DNA from: an uncultured Acidiferrobacteraceae bacterium
GTDB taxonomy: Bacteria; Pseudomonadota; Gammaproteobacteria; Arenicellales; UBA868
Direction: 5' to 3'
Assembly (NCBI GenBank): GCA_913031305.1
Contig: CAJWEF010000010.1
Span: 1 to 34,827, forward strand
Length of the DNA: 34,827 nucleotides
Numbering within the stretch: position 1 is the first letter of the stretch; the number at the start of each line of letters is the position of its first letter. The notes under the pieces were generated by a model. The model saw nothing but the letters and a program-made list of their open reading frames with translations. It was not told the origin of the DNA and ran no database searches. Below are positions 1 to 9,011 of the stretch, piece after piece. Made by a program: the position numbers and the translations under genes.

Positions 1-18
1 AATTCGTCTGGCATGGCC

Positions 19-1230
19 TTATCCTGTCGCGTGATCCAATGCCTGCATGATATCCGCCGAGAGATCTTCGACATTTTCCAGGCCAACAGAAATCCGCACC
101 AATCCAAGGCTGATGCCGTGGGCTTCACGCTCCTCGTCGGTATAGTTGTTATGCGTCATGCTGGCAGGATGCTGCACCAGTGTTTCAGCATCCCCCAGAC
201 TCACGGCACGCTGCGCCAGTTGTAACGCATCCATAAAACGCACGCCGGCGTCATACCCCCCGTGGAGTTCCAGCGCGATCATGCCGCCAAATGCGCTCAT
301 CTGCTGGCTCGCCAATTCGTACTGGGAATGTGATTTCAGGCCGGGGTAGTACGCCGACACCACCCCTGAGTGTGATTCAATCTGGCCTGCAAGAATCAGT
401 GCGCTTTCACAATGGCGTGCCATTCGAAGTTCGAGGGTTTTGATTCCACGTAATAATAAAAAGGAATCAAATGCCGAGAGCACCGCCCCGGTCATATCTT
501 TAAGGCCTACCTTGCGCACAGTCAGCAACTCATCAGCACCACCAATGATTGCCCCGGCGATAAGATCTCCGTGGCCACTTAAGTACTTGGTCATGGAATG
601 CACCACGAAATCCGCGCCCAGTTCCAATGGGCGCTGCAGGCAGGGGGTGCCATAAGTATTATCAACAATGACTCGGGCGCCATGCGCGTGAGTCACACGG
701 GACACCTGCGCAATATCAATGACTCGCATGTTTGGGTTGGTGGGCGTTTCGAAAAATACAAAGCGTGTCGCTGGGGTCATCGCAGTTTCGAGCGCCCCGG
801 CTTGAGTCAGGTCGACAAAACGGGTGGTCACACCAAAACGTGACAGCCCATGTCCCATAAAAGCAAAAGTGCAGCCATAAAGCGTCTTATCGGCAATTAT
901 CTCATCGCCTAACTGGATAAAGGACCAGAGCAACGCGGTGATCGCAGCAATGCCCGATGCCACAGCCAGTGCCGCCTCGCCACCCTCCAGGCTTGCCAAA
1001 CGCTGCTCCAGTACCGACTGGGTGGGATTGCCAACACGGGCATAGATATAGCCCGGTACCTCACCGGCAAAGCGCTGCTGACCTTGGGCTATAGAGTCAA
1101 AAGAGTAGGTGGCATTGAGGTACACCGGCGGGTTCAACGAACCATGGTGACTTGCCGGGTCGTACCCTTCATGTATCGCGCGTGTGCTAAAGCCGGCCGG
1201 ACGGCCTGGACTGGGTTTTTTCATCGGCAC
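19..1230 (-). CDS. Cys/Met metabolism PLP-dependent enzyme (cystathionine/methionine gamma-lyase or O-succinylhomoserine sulfhydrylase type)
   Basis: 403 aa ORF; fold-type I PLP features: 'YARVGNPTQSVLEQRLASLEGGEAALAVASGIAAI', 'VDNTYGTPCLQRPLELGADFVVHSMTKYLSGHGD' (PLP Lys), C-terminal 'VRISVGLENVEDL'. Confidence 0.93.
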   Translation of the reverse strand: MPMKKPSPGRPAGFSTRAIHEGYDPASHHGSLNPPVYLNATYSFDSIAQGQQRFAGEVPGYIYARVGNPTQSVLEQRLASLEGGEAALAVASGIAAITALLWSFIQLGDEIIADKTLYGCTFAFMGHGLSRFGVTTRFVDLTQAGALETAMTPATRFVFFETPTNPNMRVIDIAQVSRVTHAHGARVIVDNTYGTPCLQRPLELGADFVVHSMTKYLSGHGDLIAGAIIGGADELLTVRKVGLKDMTGAVLSAFDSFLLLRGIKTLELRMARHCESALILAGQIESHSGVVSAYYPGLKSHSQYELASQQMSAFGGMIALELHGGYDAGVRFMDALQLAQRAVSLGDAETLVQHPASMTHNNYTDEEREAHGISLGLVRISVGLENVEDLSADIMQALDHATG

Positions 1231-1322
1231 AGATTGCTGTTCTAAAGAATGGAACTATGGCATAAACCGCTACTGCCGCCTAATTGCAGGTGCGATGCTA
1301 CAAAACACTGGCGGCCGCCAGC

Positions 1323-1506
1323 TTAGCCAAACCCCAGTCGCTCACCGACCCAGCGATGAAAAGCGGCGGTGGCACTATCCATCACCGGCGTCAACACGCC
1401 GCCGTCAAAACCTGGAGAGGCCCGCCCTGCCTGCATTCCGGCCACCACGTCGATATCCTCAGCGAATACCTCGCACCAGAACGAATGCTGTGCTTCGCAC
1501 AATTAG
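1323..1506 (-). pseudogene. C-terminal remnant of a Rieske-type ring-hydroxylating oxygenase alpha subunit
   Basis: Minus-strand reading ending at TTA 1323-1325 gives '...LCEAQHSFWCEVFAEDIDVVAGMQAGRASPGFDGGVLTPVMDSATAAFHRWVGERLGFG*', which resembles the C-terminus of RHO alpha subunits (ED-x-x-V-x-x-M-Q-x-G ... FHRW). An in-frame stop lies just upstream and no N-terminal Rieske part is present. Confidence 0.5.
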
Positions 1507-1743
1507 GTAAAACGGGATGAAAGTGCTATTCGTCATAAATCGGGTTAGGCCGTCGCATGGCAATAAATCTGTACCTGAATATTCTGCTCTGCGGGCTTAG
1601 TGAGTTATCTACGCAGAAACGACGATGCCTGCTATGGCCGCGACAACCGATGCTCTGTCGCGCTTAACAAAGAAATGTCGTCAATGAGCATTATTGAATT
1701 ACCAGTTATCTGCATCATTGGGAATCTTAATGGGAGAGGTTGT

Positions 1744-2553
1744 ATGGACTCGACAATTAACACCGATCTGGCGCAGGCCTACGCCCGTGATGGCTTTATC
1801 GGGGGGTTACCCGTGCTGTCAGCCAAGGCAGCAGCCCACCATCGACAGATGTTGGAAGACGCAGAGGTGCAAATCGGGCCGTTGCATTACCATAGCAAAG
1901 TGCATACGATTCTTCGGCCTCCCTATGAGCTTGCGACACACCCTACCCTGCTCGATCTTGTTGAGAAGATTCTGGGCCCTGACATACTGCTGTATAACGT
2001 GACCTACGTTATTAAGGAACCCGCGACACCGGCTTTTGTAAGTTGGCACCAGGATCTGACTTACTGGGGTTTTGATGGCGATGAGCAGGTCTCAGCCTGG
2101 CTGGCACTCTCGGTGGCATCTGCCCAAAGTGGTTGCATGCGGATGATCCCGGGGAGCCATACGCAGGGTATCTGCGACCAGAAAACCGGTGATGACCCTG
2201 ACAATGTGCTGTTGCAATCGCAGACCATAGAAAATGTCCGTGAAGAAGATGCAGTGCTTTGCCCATTAAAACCCGGAGAGGCCTCACTGCACCACGGTTG
2301 GACTATTCATGCCTCGAGTCCCAACACCAGTAACGATCGACGTATTGGCCTTAACATTCAATATATCAATCCTCGGATGCGCCAGAAAAAAGCCGCATCC
2401 GATTCGGCAATGCTGATCCGCGGGGAAGATCGGTACGGCCATTACGAAACCGACCAGCCTGCTACCGAATGGTTGCCGCAAGACGCGGCCACACGGATAC
2501 AGGAGTCAACCCAAAAATACCACGCCATCTCAGGGAGGCCTAACGATCCCTGA
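1744..2553 (+). CDS. Phytanoyl-CoA dioxygenase (PhyH) family Fe(II)/2OG-type oxygenase
   Basis: Start ATG 1744 preceded by GGGAGAGG; iron motif 'WHQDLTYWGF' (HxD) and distal His/Arg 'HHGWTIHASSPNTSNDRRIGLNIQYI'. The supplied ORF extends upstream to 1600. Confidence 0.88.
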   Translation: MDSTINTDLAQAYARDGFIGGLPVLSAKAAAHHRQMLEDAEVQIGPLHYHSKVHTILRPPYELATHPTLLDLVEKILGPDILLYNVTYVIKEPATPAFVSWHQDLTYWGFDGDEQVSAWLALSVASAQSGCMRMIPGSHTQGICDQKTGDDPDNVLLQSQTIENVREEDAVLCPLKPGEASLHHGWTIHASSPNTSNDRRIGLNIQYINPRMRQKKAASDSAMLIRGEDRYGHYETDQPATEWLPQDAATRIQESTQKYHAISGRPNDP

Positions 2554-2579
2554 CCCGAGACCCAACGACCAAAGAAGTC

Positions 2580-3995
2580 TCAGTCTTCGTTATTGCGGTT
2601 GTAGTCATCCTCTAGGCGCTCAATATCATCCTCGCCAAGATAATCACCTGACTGTACTTCGATAATCTCAAGCGGCCTGTCTTTCGGATTCGCCAGGCGG
2701 TGTATGGTGCCAGGCGGTATATAGGTCGACTGGTTCTCCTCCAATATGAAGGTTTCCTCCCCAACGGTTACCTGCGCCCGACCATGCACCACGACCCAAT
2801 GCTCTGCCCGGTGTTGATGGCGCTGCAAAGAAAGTTTCTTGCCTGGGTCCACCACAATACGTTTAACCTGAAAGCGCGCACCTTGGTCGACAGCTTCAAA
2901 GCTGCCCCAGGGCCGATAGACTCGTCGGTGATGCTGCACCTCAGCGCGGCCCTGCGTAGTTAGGTCTGCTACCAACTGTTTGAGTTCACCGCCGTGATCG
3001 CGCTTTGCGACCAGCAGGGCATCCGGCGTATCCACAATCACCAGATTATCGACACCGATCGTAGCAACCAGGCCGCGCTCGGCGATCACCAGGCTGTCAT
3101 CGGTATCGTTCAGGATGACATCGCCCTGACTGGCATTGTTGCGCTCATCTTTATCAAGAGACTCCCACAGGGAAGCCCACGAGCCAATATCACCCCAGCC
3201 CGCATCCAGCGACACCATCATCGTGCGCGATGCCTTTTCCATTACGGCATAATCGATAGAATCCGCTGGGGCCGACTCAAAACTACTCTTTTCCAGGCGC
3301 AAAAAATACCCGTCCGGCTGCGCGTTGGATACAGCCGTGCTACAGGTCGCCAGCATGTCTGGTGCGTGTTCGGCAAAGGCCTTGAGCATCGTTGATGCCT
3401 TAAAAACAAACATTCCACCATTCCAGAAATACCCGCCATGATCCAGGTAGGCCTGTGCAGTGGCGGCATCGGGCTTTTCAACAAACTCATCGACCTGCCC
3501 CACCCCTTTTTCGAGTTCGCCTTTAAGACGGATATAGCCATAGCCGGTATGGGCACTTTGCGGTGTGATGCCAAATGTCACCAGGTGGCCCTCACTCGCC
3601 AGTGCCACAGCCTGGTCCAGCGCTGTCTTAAATGCATCATTATCTGCAATGACATGATCTGCCGGAAACACCGCCATCACATCGTCACCGTGCTGTGCTT
3701 CAACCAACGTAGCTGCCGTGGCAATAGCCGGTGCCGTGCCCCGGGCAACGGGCTCAAGGATAATGTTCGAAGGCGTAATGCCCACCTCCTCGAGCTGGCC
3801 TGCCACCATGAAGCGGTGATCCTCGTTGCACAGGACCAGTGGCGGGCTGGCATAGCCGGCATCTTTCAGGCGCAGCGCCGTCTGCTGGATCAGCGTTGTA
3901 CTGCCAGTCAGCGCATGAAACTGCTTTGGGTGCAATGATCGTGACAGCGGCCACAATCGTGTGCCGGCGCCACCAGAGAGAATAACCGGAATCAT
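2580..3995 (-). CDS. Mannose-1-phosphate guanylyltransferase/mannose-6-phosphate isomerase, bifunctional type (AlgA/ManC/XanB family)
   Basis: 471 aa; 'MIPVILSGGAGTRLWPLSRSLHPKQF', 'FPADHVI', 'FVEKPDAATAQAYL', C-terminal cupin 'RPWGSFEAVDQGARFQVKRIVVDPGKKLSLQRHQHRAEHWVVV'. Confidence 0.96.
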   Translation of the reverse strand: MIPVILSGGAGTRLWPLSRSLHPKQFHALTGSTTLIQQTALRLKDAGYASPPLVLCNEDHRFMVAGQLEEVGITPSNIILEPVARGTAPAIATAATLVEAQHGDDVMAVFPADHVIADNDAFKTALDQAVALASEGHLVTFGITPQSAHTGYGYIRLKGELEKGVGQVDEFVEKPDAATAQAYLDHGGYFWNGGMFVFKASTMLKAFAEHAPDMLATCSTAVSNAQPDGYFLRLEKSSFESAPADSIDYAVMEKASRTMMVSLDAGWGDIGSWASLWESLDKDERNNASQGDVILNDTDDSLVIAERGLVATIGVDNLVIVDTPDALLVAKRDHGGELKQLVADLTTQGRAEVQHHRRVYRPWGSFEAVDQGARFQVKRIVVDPGKKLSLQRHQHRAEHWVVVHGRAQVTVGEETFILEENQSTYIPPGTIHRLANPKDRPLEIIEVQSGDYLGEDDIERLEDDYNRNNED

Positions 3996-4207
3996 TTCAA
4001 CTTAAGGGTCATTAATATTCGCGTGATATAAATACTCACAACCATGTCATTATACCCGGGGCGTATGGCTCCCCAAGGTTTACACAAAAGGTTATTGCCT
4101 CAAGCTGGTTCTTTTTCACGCGGCCTTGGTTGCACCAATGTATGCTAGTGCCATCCACAACCACGTTTCAATACGACAACGAATCGAACCGGAAAAATTG
4201 AAAAGCT

Positions 4208-4591
4208 ATGACTAAACTTACTTACCTTCTTGCCGGGGTCTCCCTTGGGATCATTGTTTTTCAAAGTGCCGTGGTTGCCCCGTTGGTATTTACGCAGCTA
4301 AAGAACGGCGCCAGTGGTGCTTTTCTGCGCACCCTGTTCCCACGCTTTTTTCTAATTCTTGCCGGTTTGGGTCTCGCAATGGGTATCACCAGCCAACTGG
4401 CTGGCTTCACGGCAGGCGCCATACTCGGAGGACTCGCCCTGGGATTTGCGCTACTGGCTTATGCGTTGATCCCGCCTACCAACCGGGCGCGAAATGAAGG
4501 GAGGACAGACTCTTTTAAACGACTGCATCTGGCAAGCGTCCTTTTGACGCTTGCGATCGGTGTGGTCGATGGTGTTACACTTTTTATTTAA
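4208..4591 (+). CDS. DUF4149-like small integral membrane protein
   Basis: 127 aa with about four hydrophobic segments; 'LAGVSLGIIVFQSAVVAPLVFTQL...' and 'PPTNRARNEG...FKRLHLASVLLTLAIGVVDG' resemble DUF4149. Confidence 0.65.
   Translation: MTKLTYLLAGVSLGIIVFQSAVVAPLVFTQLKNGASGAFLRTLFPRFFLILAGLGLAMGITSQLAGFTAGAILGGLALGFALLAYALIPPTNRARNEGRTDSFKRLHLASVLLTLAIGVVDGVTLFI
4532..4554. repeat. Perfect 9-bp inverted repeat with 5-nt spacer inside a CDS
   Basis: GCAAGCGTC-CTTTT-GACGCTTGC; the two arms are exact reverse complements. Confidence 0.9.
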
Positions 4592-4627
4592 CCGACCGGA
4601 TCAGGATCAAACCGGATTGTCAATTTC

Positions 4628-5086
4628 TCAGCCGCATGAATTGATGTATTCCTGGTCGATCCAGCTGCCATTCGGCGCGTTAGTAAAACAGGCCCAGGAC
4701 GTGATTACGCCCGAGCTGACCGTCGGTCGGAGTTCGAAAATTTTGTCCCTTATGAGGTCATTAACAGGTGTGTTATTAAAAAATTGGACCCTGATAGATC
4801 CATTAGCCTTCGCCGTAATTCGCCGTACATAGTCGCCACCGAGGTCATCCCGGTCGGCAATCCCTAACGCATCGTGCCTCTCAATACGAGTACCCGTCGC
4901 AAACGCTCCAGTCGTTTGATAATACAGACTCAGAGCTGTCTTGACAGGCGCCATTAGCGCAAAGGCCTCAGCCACCTGGGCGCGAGCCGTATACTTGTTG
5001 TATTGCGGAATCGCAACGGCGGCGAGAATGCCGATGATTGCAATGACGATCATCAATTCGATGAGAGTAAAGCCTTTCTGTTTCAT
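4628..5086 (-). CDS. Type IV pilin (PilA-like major pilin)
   Basis: 152 aa; class III leader and N-methylation site '[41 protein letters not shown]'; C-terminal Cys pair '[22 protein letters not shown]'. Confidence 0.95.
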   Translation of the reverse strand: MKQKGFTLIELMIVIAIIGILAAVAIPQYNKYTARAQVAEAFALMAPVKTALSLYYQTTGAFATGTRIERHDALGIADRDDLGGDYVRRITAKANGSIRVQFFNNTPVNDLIRDKIFELRPTVSSGVITSWACFTNAPNGSWIDQEYINSCG

Positions 5087-5201
5087 CTCTTCTTACCTTT
5101 TGTTGGGCTCAAGAATGCATCAACCGATATGCCGGACTCAGGCATAGCGTCTGGCCACTGCGGTACTGGGATTCTGGCTGGACTTCATGAGGCTATTCAT
5201 T

Positions 5202-6377
5202 TTAGGCCGACTTGATGGCGGGTACCGTCGCTACGACCACCTGATTACGGCCCCTGTCTTTTGCCTGGTAACACGCCTGGTCGGCACGGTGGTACAGATC
5301 ATCGAGCGTGTCACCGGGAATAATTTCTGCCAGACCAAAGGACCCCGTCACCGTAAGTAATTCAGTACCAGTTTCTACTGTTGAACTCTGAAGTGTGCCC
5401 CGCAGTCGCTCCGTTACGCTATGCGCTTCTTGCAGGTTGTTTGTCCGAAGTAGGATGCCAAACTCCTCCCCACCAAGTCTGCCAACAAGATCAGGCTCGC
5501 GTTCTCCTACCGTCCGAACCGATCCCTGCAGCAATTTACCCACCAGTTCCAACACCTGGTCACCGATTCCATGTCCATAGGTGTCATTTACTTTCTTAAA
5601 ATGATCAAGATCTATCTGAATAAAGTAGATCCCGTGCTGATATCTCGTAAGCAGGTCTTGTCCTTTTGCGAAGAAAGTTCTTCGATTGAGAATACCGGTC
5701 AAACCGTCGGTATTCGCCAGGCGCACAAGCTCCGACTGGTATTCTCGTATCCGGCCAAGCAGCCCATTGAGGACATCGGTGAGCTCGCCGATCTCGTCTC
5801 TTGTCAGCCTCTGGATCAGTTCATGTTTGGTCAGATCTTTGGAGATCTCACGCAAACTCTTGACCAGAAATCCAACCGGGTATCCGACCACACGATGAAA
5901 TACGAAACCACTTCCGACAAGAAAAATCAGCAGAAAGATTGCCATCGCCAGAATACCCACCCGGAGCTCTCTTGAGACCTCTTCGTTTACCCATTGGCGG
6001 CTCACGTAAAAGCGAAGGTCCCCACCCCCTGAAAGCACATCCGGGTAATCGAGAGGGTATTTCTCTTCTTTGATGATCTCGCAGGGTAACGGCGGCCAAC
6101 GATAGAATTGCCCGGTCGAGGCGCTCATCTCGACACACAACAGAAAGGGGAACATGGCAAAAATTCCGAGCGTGTCATTGACCTGGTGATCGCCAGCTTC
6201 GGTAGCGGCGTCCAGCACACCAGACGCGCCTACCACAGCAGTAGCCAACTGGGCGGACGCCAGCCCCTCGTAATAACCCTGCCTATAGTTCTTGTAGGTA
6301 AGCAGCCCTGCAGCCCCAAGTGCCATTGCCAAAAGGCCGAACAGCACCACAAACTTGAGGAAAATCCCAAGTTTCAC
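5202..6377 (-). CDS. Membrane-bound diguanylate cyclase (GGDEF domain)
   Basis: 391 aa; two N-terminal TM segments around a periplasmic region; GGEEF active site 'GRLGGEEFGIL' with upstream I-site 'REPD' at RxxD-x5-GGEEF spacing. Confidence 0.93.
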   Translation of the reverse strand: MKLGIFLKFVVLFGLLAMALGAAGLLTYKNYRQGYYEGLASAQLATAVVGASGVLDAATEAGDHQVNDTLGIFAMFPFLLCVEMSASTGQFYRWPPLPCEIIKEEKYPLDYPDVLSGGGDLRFYVSRQWVNEEVSRELRVGILAMAIFLLIFLVGSGFVFHRVVGYPVGFLVKSLREISKDLTKHELIQRLTRDEIGELTDVLNGLLGRIREYQSELVRLANTDGLTGILNRRTFFAKGQDLLTRYQHGIYFIQIDLDHFKKVNDTYGHGIGDQVLELVGKLLQGSVRTVGEREPDLVGRLGGEEFGILLRTNNLQEAHSVTERLRGTLQSSTVETGTELLTVTGSFGLAEIIPGDTLDDLYHRADQACYQAKDRGRNQVVVATVPAIKSA

Positions 6378-6431
6378 CGCGTTGGTGCCTGTCGAACGAA
6401 AAGGGTGTGGATAAGGTGGGGACTGCTTAGG

Positions 6432-6899
6432 CTACATCCCCATCATTTTTTTGACAGAAGGACGGTTATTCATAATAACCTCGACGATCTTATAACCATC
6501 ACCCACCGGGACCGTCAGAAAATCCGCCGTGATCCGATCACCTTTCTCAGTAACCACCTCGGAGCAGACAAAAATAGCGCCATCCTTGTAGGGCACGATC
6601 ATGGGGTGCACATTCGCGCTGTAACCACCGACCAGATCGTTGGTCTGGCGATCGACGAAATAGAACTTGCCTGAATCATCAGCCCGATCTTTCACCCATT
6701 GTGCCAGAGTCATCTGAGCCTTTGCTTTGGTTTCTACCGATACTTCGTCTGCAACCGCTACACCTTGGTACGAAAAAACTATTGCTACCAATAGCGATCT
6801 CATTCCTAAGGACAGTCCTGAACAGGTCGCAGTCCAACATGATTTAAAAAGTAGCATATCTTTACTCCAGAAATTTAGGCCCGATGTAAACGGGCTCAT
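6432..6899 (-). CDS. Small secreted/periplasmic protein of unknown function
   Basis: 155 aa ORF, probably starting at an internal Met; hydrophobic signal-like segment 'MRSLLVAIVFSYQGVAVADE' then a soluble region 'FYFVDRQTNDLVGGYSANVHPMIVPYKDGAIFVCSEVV'. Confidence 0.65.
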   Translation of the reverse strand: MSPFTSGLNFWSKDMLLFKSCWTATCSGLSLGMRSLLVAIVFSYQGVAVADEVSVETKAKAQMTLAQWVKDRADDSGKFYFVDRQTNDLVGGYSANVHPMIVPYKDGAIFVCSEVVTEKGDRITADFLTVPVGDGYKIVEVIMNNRPSVKKMMGM

Positions 6900-6931
6900 G
6901 TGTTTAAGAAACGAGAGTTAAGGATTATTTT

Positions 6932-6958
6932 ACGGGAGGTTATCTCTCGATCTCCCGT
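6932..6958. repeat. 7-bp inverted repeat in intergenic DNA
   Basis: ACGGGAG (6932-6938) and CTCCCGT (6952-6958), 13-nt spacer. Confidence 0.8.
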
Positions 6959-7058
6959 CGCCGCGGCGGCAAAAATGGCTTCTGTCAGCCCTCGGCGAAG
7001 ATATATTATTATTCGATAATGACTCGTCCGGGGCGTAATATACCCTTCTGCCTTTGTG

Positions 7059-7106
7059 GATGGGAAGTTTTTTCGTGTTCCTGCTTCTTAGGAAAAGTTT
7101 CCCATC
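7059..7106. repeat. Nested inverted repeat (two-level hairpin) in intergenic DNA
   Basis: Outer arms GATGGGAA (7059-7066) and TTCCCATC (7099-7106); inner arms TTCCT (7078-7082) and AGGAA (7090-7094). Confidence 0.8.
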
Positions 7107-7165
7107 GTGGATAATATCAACAATAAATTAATGCTTTATTAATTAATTGGAATACTTTCGTATAG

Positions 7166-8929
7166 TCACCGACTACCCACGGCAAGCACCTGTTTGAGGT
7201 CAGTTAGCCCGTGAAGGCACTTGGTTACACCATCCTGCACAAGCGTGCGCATCCCGCCTTTTTCAGCAAGTGAGCGTAGTTCTCCGGTCGTGGCTCTTTT
7301 TTGTATCGCCTCGCGGATTTCATCATTATTGACCAGTAACTCATGCAATGCGATCCGGCCTCGGTAACCGGTGCTGTCGCATTCAGTGCAACCTTCGGCT
7401 CTAAATAATTTCAAAGGGCCGGGGCCCGAAAGCCTTGATAGCACTTCCTCCCCCAAATAACCCGAAAACTCAGTCCACTCGGCATCACTGGCATTGTATT
7501 CAACTTTGCATCGATCGCAGAGCCGCCGGGCAAGACGCTGTGCCAGTATTCCCAGCAGAGCATCTGAAAACGAAAACGGCTCCATACCCATGTCAGTCAG
7601 TCGGGTAATAGTCTCCGGGGCATTATTCGTATGCAGGGTTGAGAACACCAGATGACCGGTAAGTGACGCCTCAATAGCCATGTGCGCCGTTTCCTCGTCA
7701 CGCATCTCACCTACCATGATTACATCTGGGTCTGCCCGCAGAAACGAACGCATAGCTGACGCGAAGGTCAGCCCTATTTGCGGGCTCACCTGCATCTGGC
7801 GGAGCCCTGGCTGGGTAATCTCGACAGGATCCTCAATGGTCCAGACTTTCTTCTGCGTCGCATTTACCTTGCTGAGCATGGCATGCAGGGTAGTTGTCTT
7901 ACCCGAGCCGGTTGGGCCGACCGCCAGGATCATGCCGTAGGGGTTTACCACCAGATTCTGGATAGCACGCAGATAATCTGGGCTTAGGTTCATGTTGCCC
8001 AGGGGCTGGGCTCCTGAACCCGCCAGAATACGAAGCACAACATCTTCATTTTCACCGGCTGTCGGCAGCGTGACCATCCGAAGTTCCGCCTCATTTTCGC
8101 CTAACTTGAAGCGGATCTTGCCATCCTGAGGCATCCGCCTTTCTGCGATATTCAGCCTTGCCATGATCTTCAAGCGCGCCACCAGTTGCTCCCGATACTC
8201 TGATGGAATCTGCCGGTATTCGCGACATTCACCGTCTACACGAAAACGGATCAGGAGTTCACGCCGATCTCCATTTGGCTCGATATGAATATCAGAAGCA
8301 CGGTCTCGAATAGCATCAAGGATGATTTTATTCGCCAAGCGCACGGCTACCGCATCTTCACCGATCTCTCCACCCTGACCGGCGTCTCTCGCCAATGACT
8401 GTAAAAAAACTTGAAATTCCTCTTTGCTTTCGCTGACAGATACAGAGCGATTGATAAAACGTTTTATCTGGGACGGGGCAGATACGACCTCCAGAAGCCG
8501 CTTCTGACAGGAAAAGCGTACGGCCTCGATTGCATCGATCGCCAGAGGGTCGCCAAAAGCCACGGTTACCGAATCAGGATCACTGGCAATGGGTAACACG
8601 TTGTGCTCACGCATTACTCTCGAGGGCACCTCTTTTAGCGCCGCTTCGGGGATTTGAATCTGGTTGAGGTCTACAAATTTCAGATCAAGTCGATTGGCAA
8701 GCGTCTTAACGATCGTGACTTCATCGACGATTCGCAAATCAACGAGGACCTCACCGAGGCGCTTACCCTTGCTCTGCTTTTGGGCTGCCAGAGCAGACTC
8801 CACCTGCGCCTCACTGATGATCCCCTCTTTAACCAACACCTCGCCCAGGCGCAGGCGGCGGCGAGCCTCAGGGTGACTCTGACTCGAAATACTGGCCTCC
8901 GAATTGGCCGGTGTCTGGGGTGAACTCAT
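7166..8929 (-). CDS. GspE/PilB/MshE-type secretion or pilus-assembly ATPase with N-terminal MshEN-like domain
   Basis: 587 aa; Walker A 'GPTGSGKTTTLHAML', Asp box/Walker B 'RSFLRADPDVIMVGEMRDEETA', His box 'GHLVFSTLHTNNAPETITRL', zinc tetra-Cys 'CDRCKVEYN...CTECDSTGYRGR'; N-terminal 'RLRLGEVLVKEGIISEAQVESALAAQKQSKGKRLGEVLV'. Confidence 0.94.
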   Translation of the reverse strand: MSSPQTPANSEASISSQSHPEARRRLRLGEVLVKEGIISEAQVESALAAQKQSKGKRLGEVLVDLRIVDEVTIVKTLANRLDLKFVDLNQIQIPEAALKEVPSRVMREHNVLPIASDPDSVTVAFGDPLAIDAIEAVRFSCQKRLLEVVSAPSQIKRFINRSVSVSESKEEFQVFLQSLARDAGQGGEIGEDAVAVRLANKIILDAIRDRASDIHIEPNGDRRELLIRFRVDGECREYRQIPSEYREQLVARLKIMARLNIAERRMPQDGKIRFKLGENEAELRMVTLPTAGENEDVVLRILAGSGAQPLGNMNLSPDYLRAIQNLVVNPYGMILAVGPTGSGKTTTLHAMLSKVNATQKKVWTIEDPVEITQPGLRQMQVSPQIGLTFASAMRSFLRADPDVIMVGEMRDEETAHMAIEASLTGHLVFSTLHTNNAPETITRLTDMGMEPFSFSDALLGILAQRLARRLCDRCKVEYNASDAEWTEFSGYLGEEVLSRLSGPGPLKLFRAEGCTECDSTGYRGRIALHELLVNNDEIREAIQKRATTGELRSLAEKGGMRTLVQDGVTKCLHGLTDLKQVLAVGSR

Positions 8930-9011
8930 GGGTTAATCTCTAGTCGGCAGCGTTGACGGTTCGTTAGATTTGCTGCACCCCCCGGGCCCCGGAGAGTTTC
9001 GAGAGCCGCCA

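Noticed and set aside
1184-1520. Overlapping plus-strand ORFs of 108 and 78 aa
   Set aside because: Antisense to the Rieske-like remnant and low-complexity Arg/Pro/His-rich; no domain signature.
6932-7106. Possible GEMM c-di-GMP riboswitch
   Set aside because: No match to the conserved core (CACGCACAGGGCAAACC / GGGACGCAAAGCC) on either strand; only generic inverted repeats are present.
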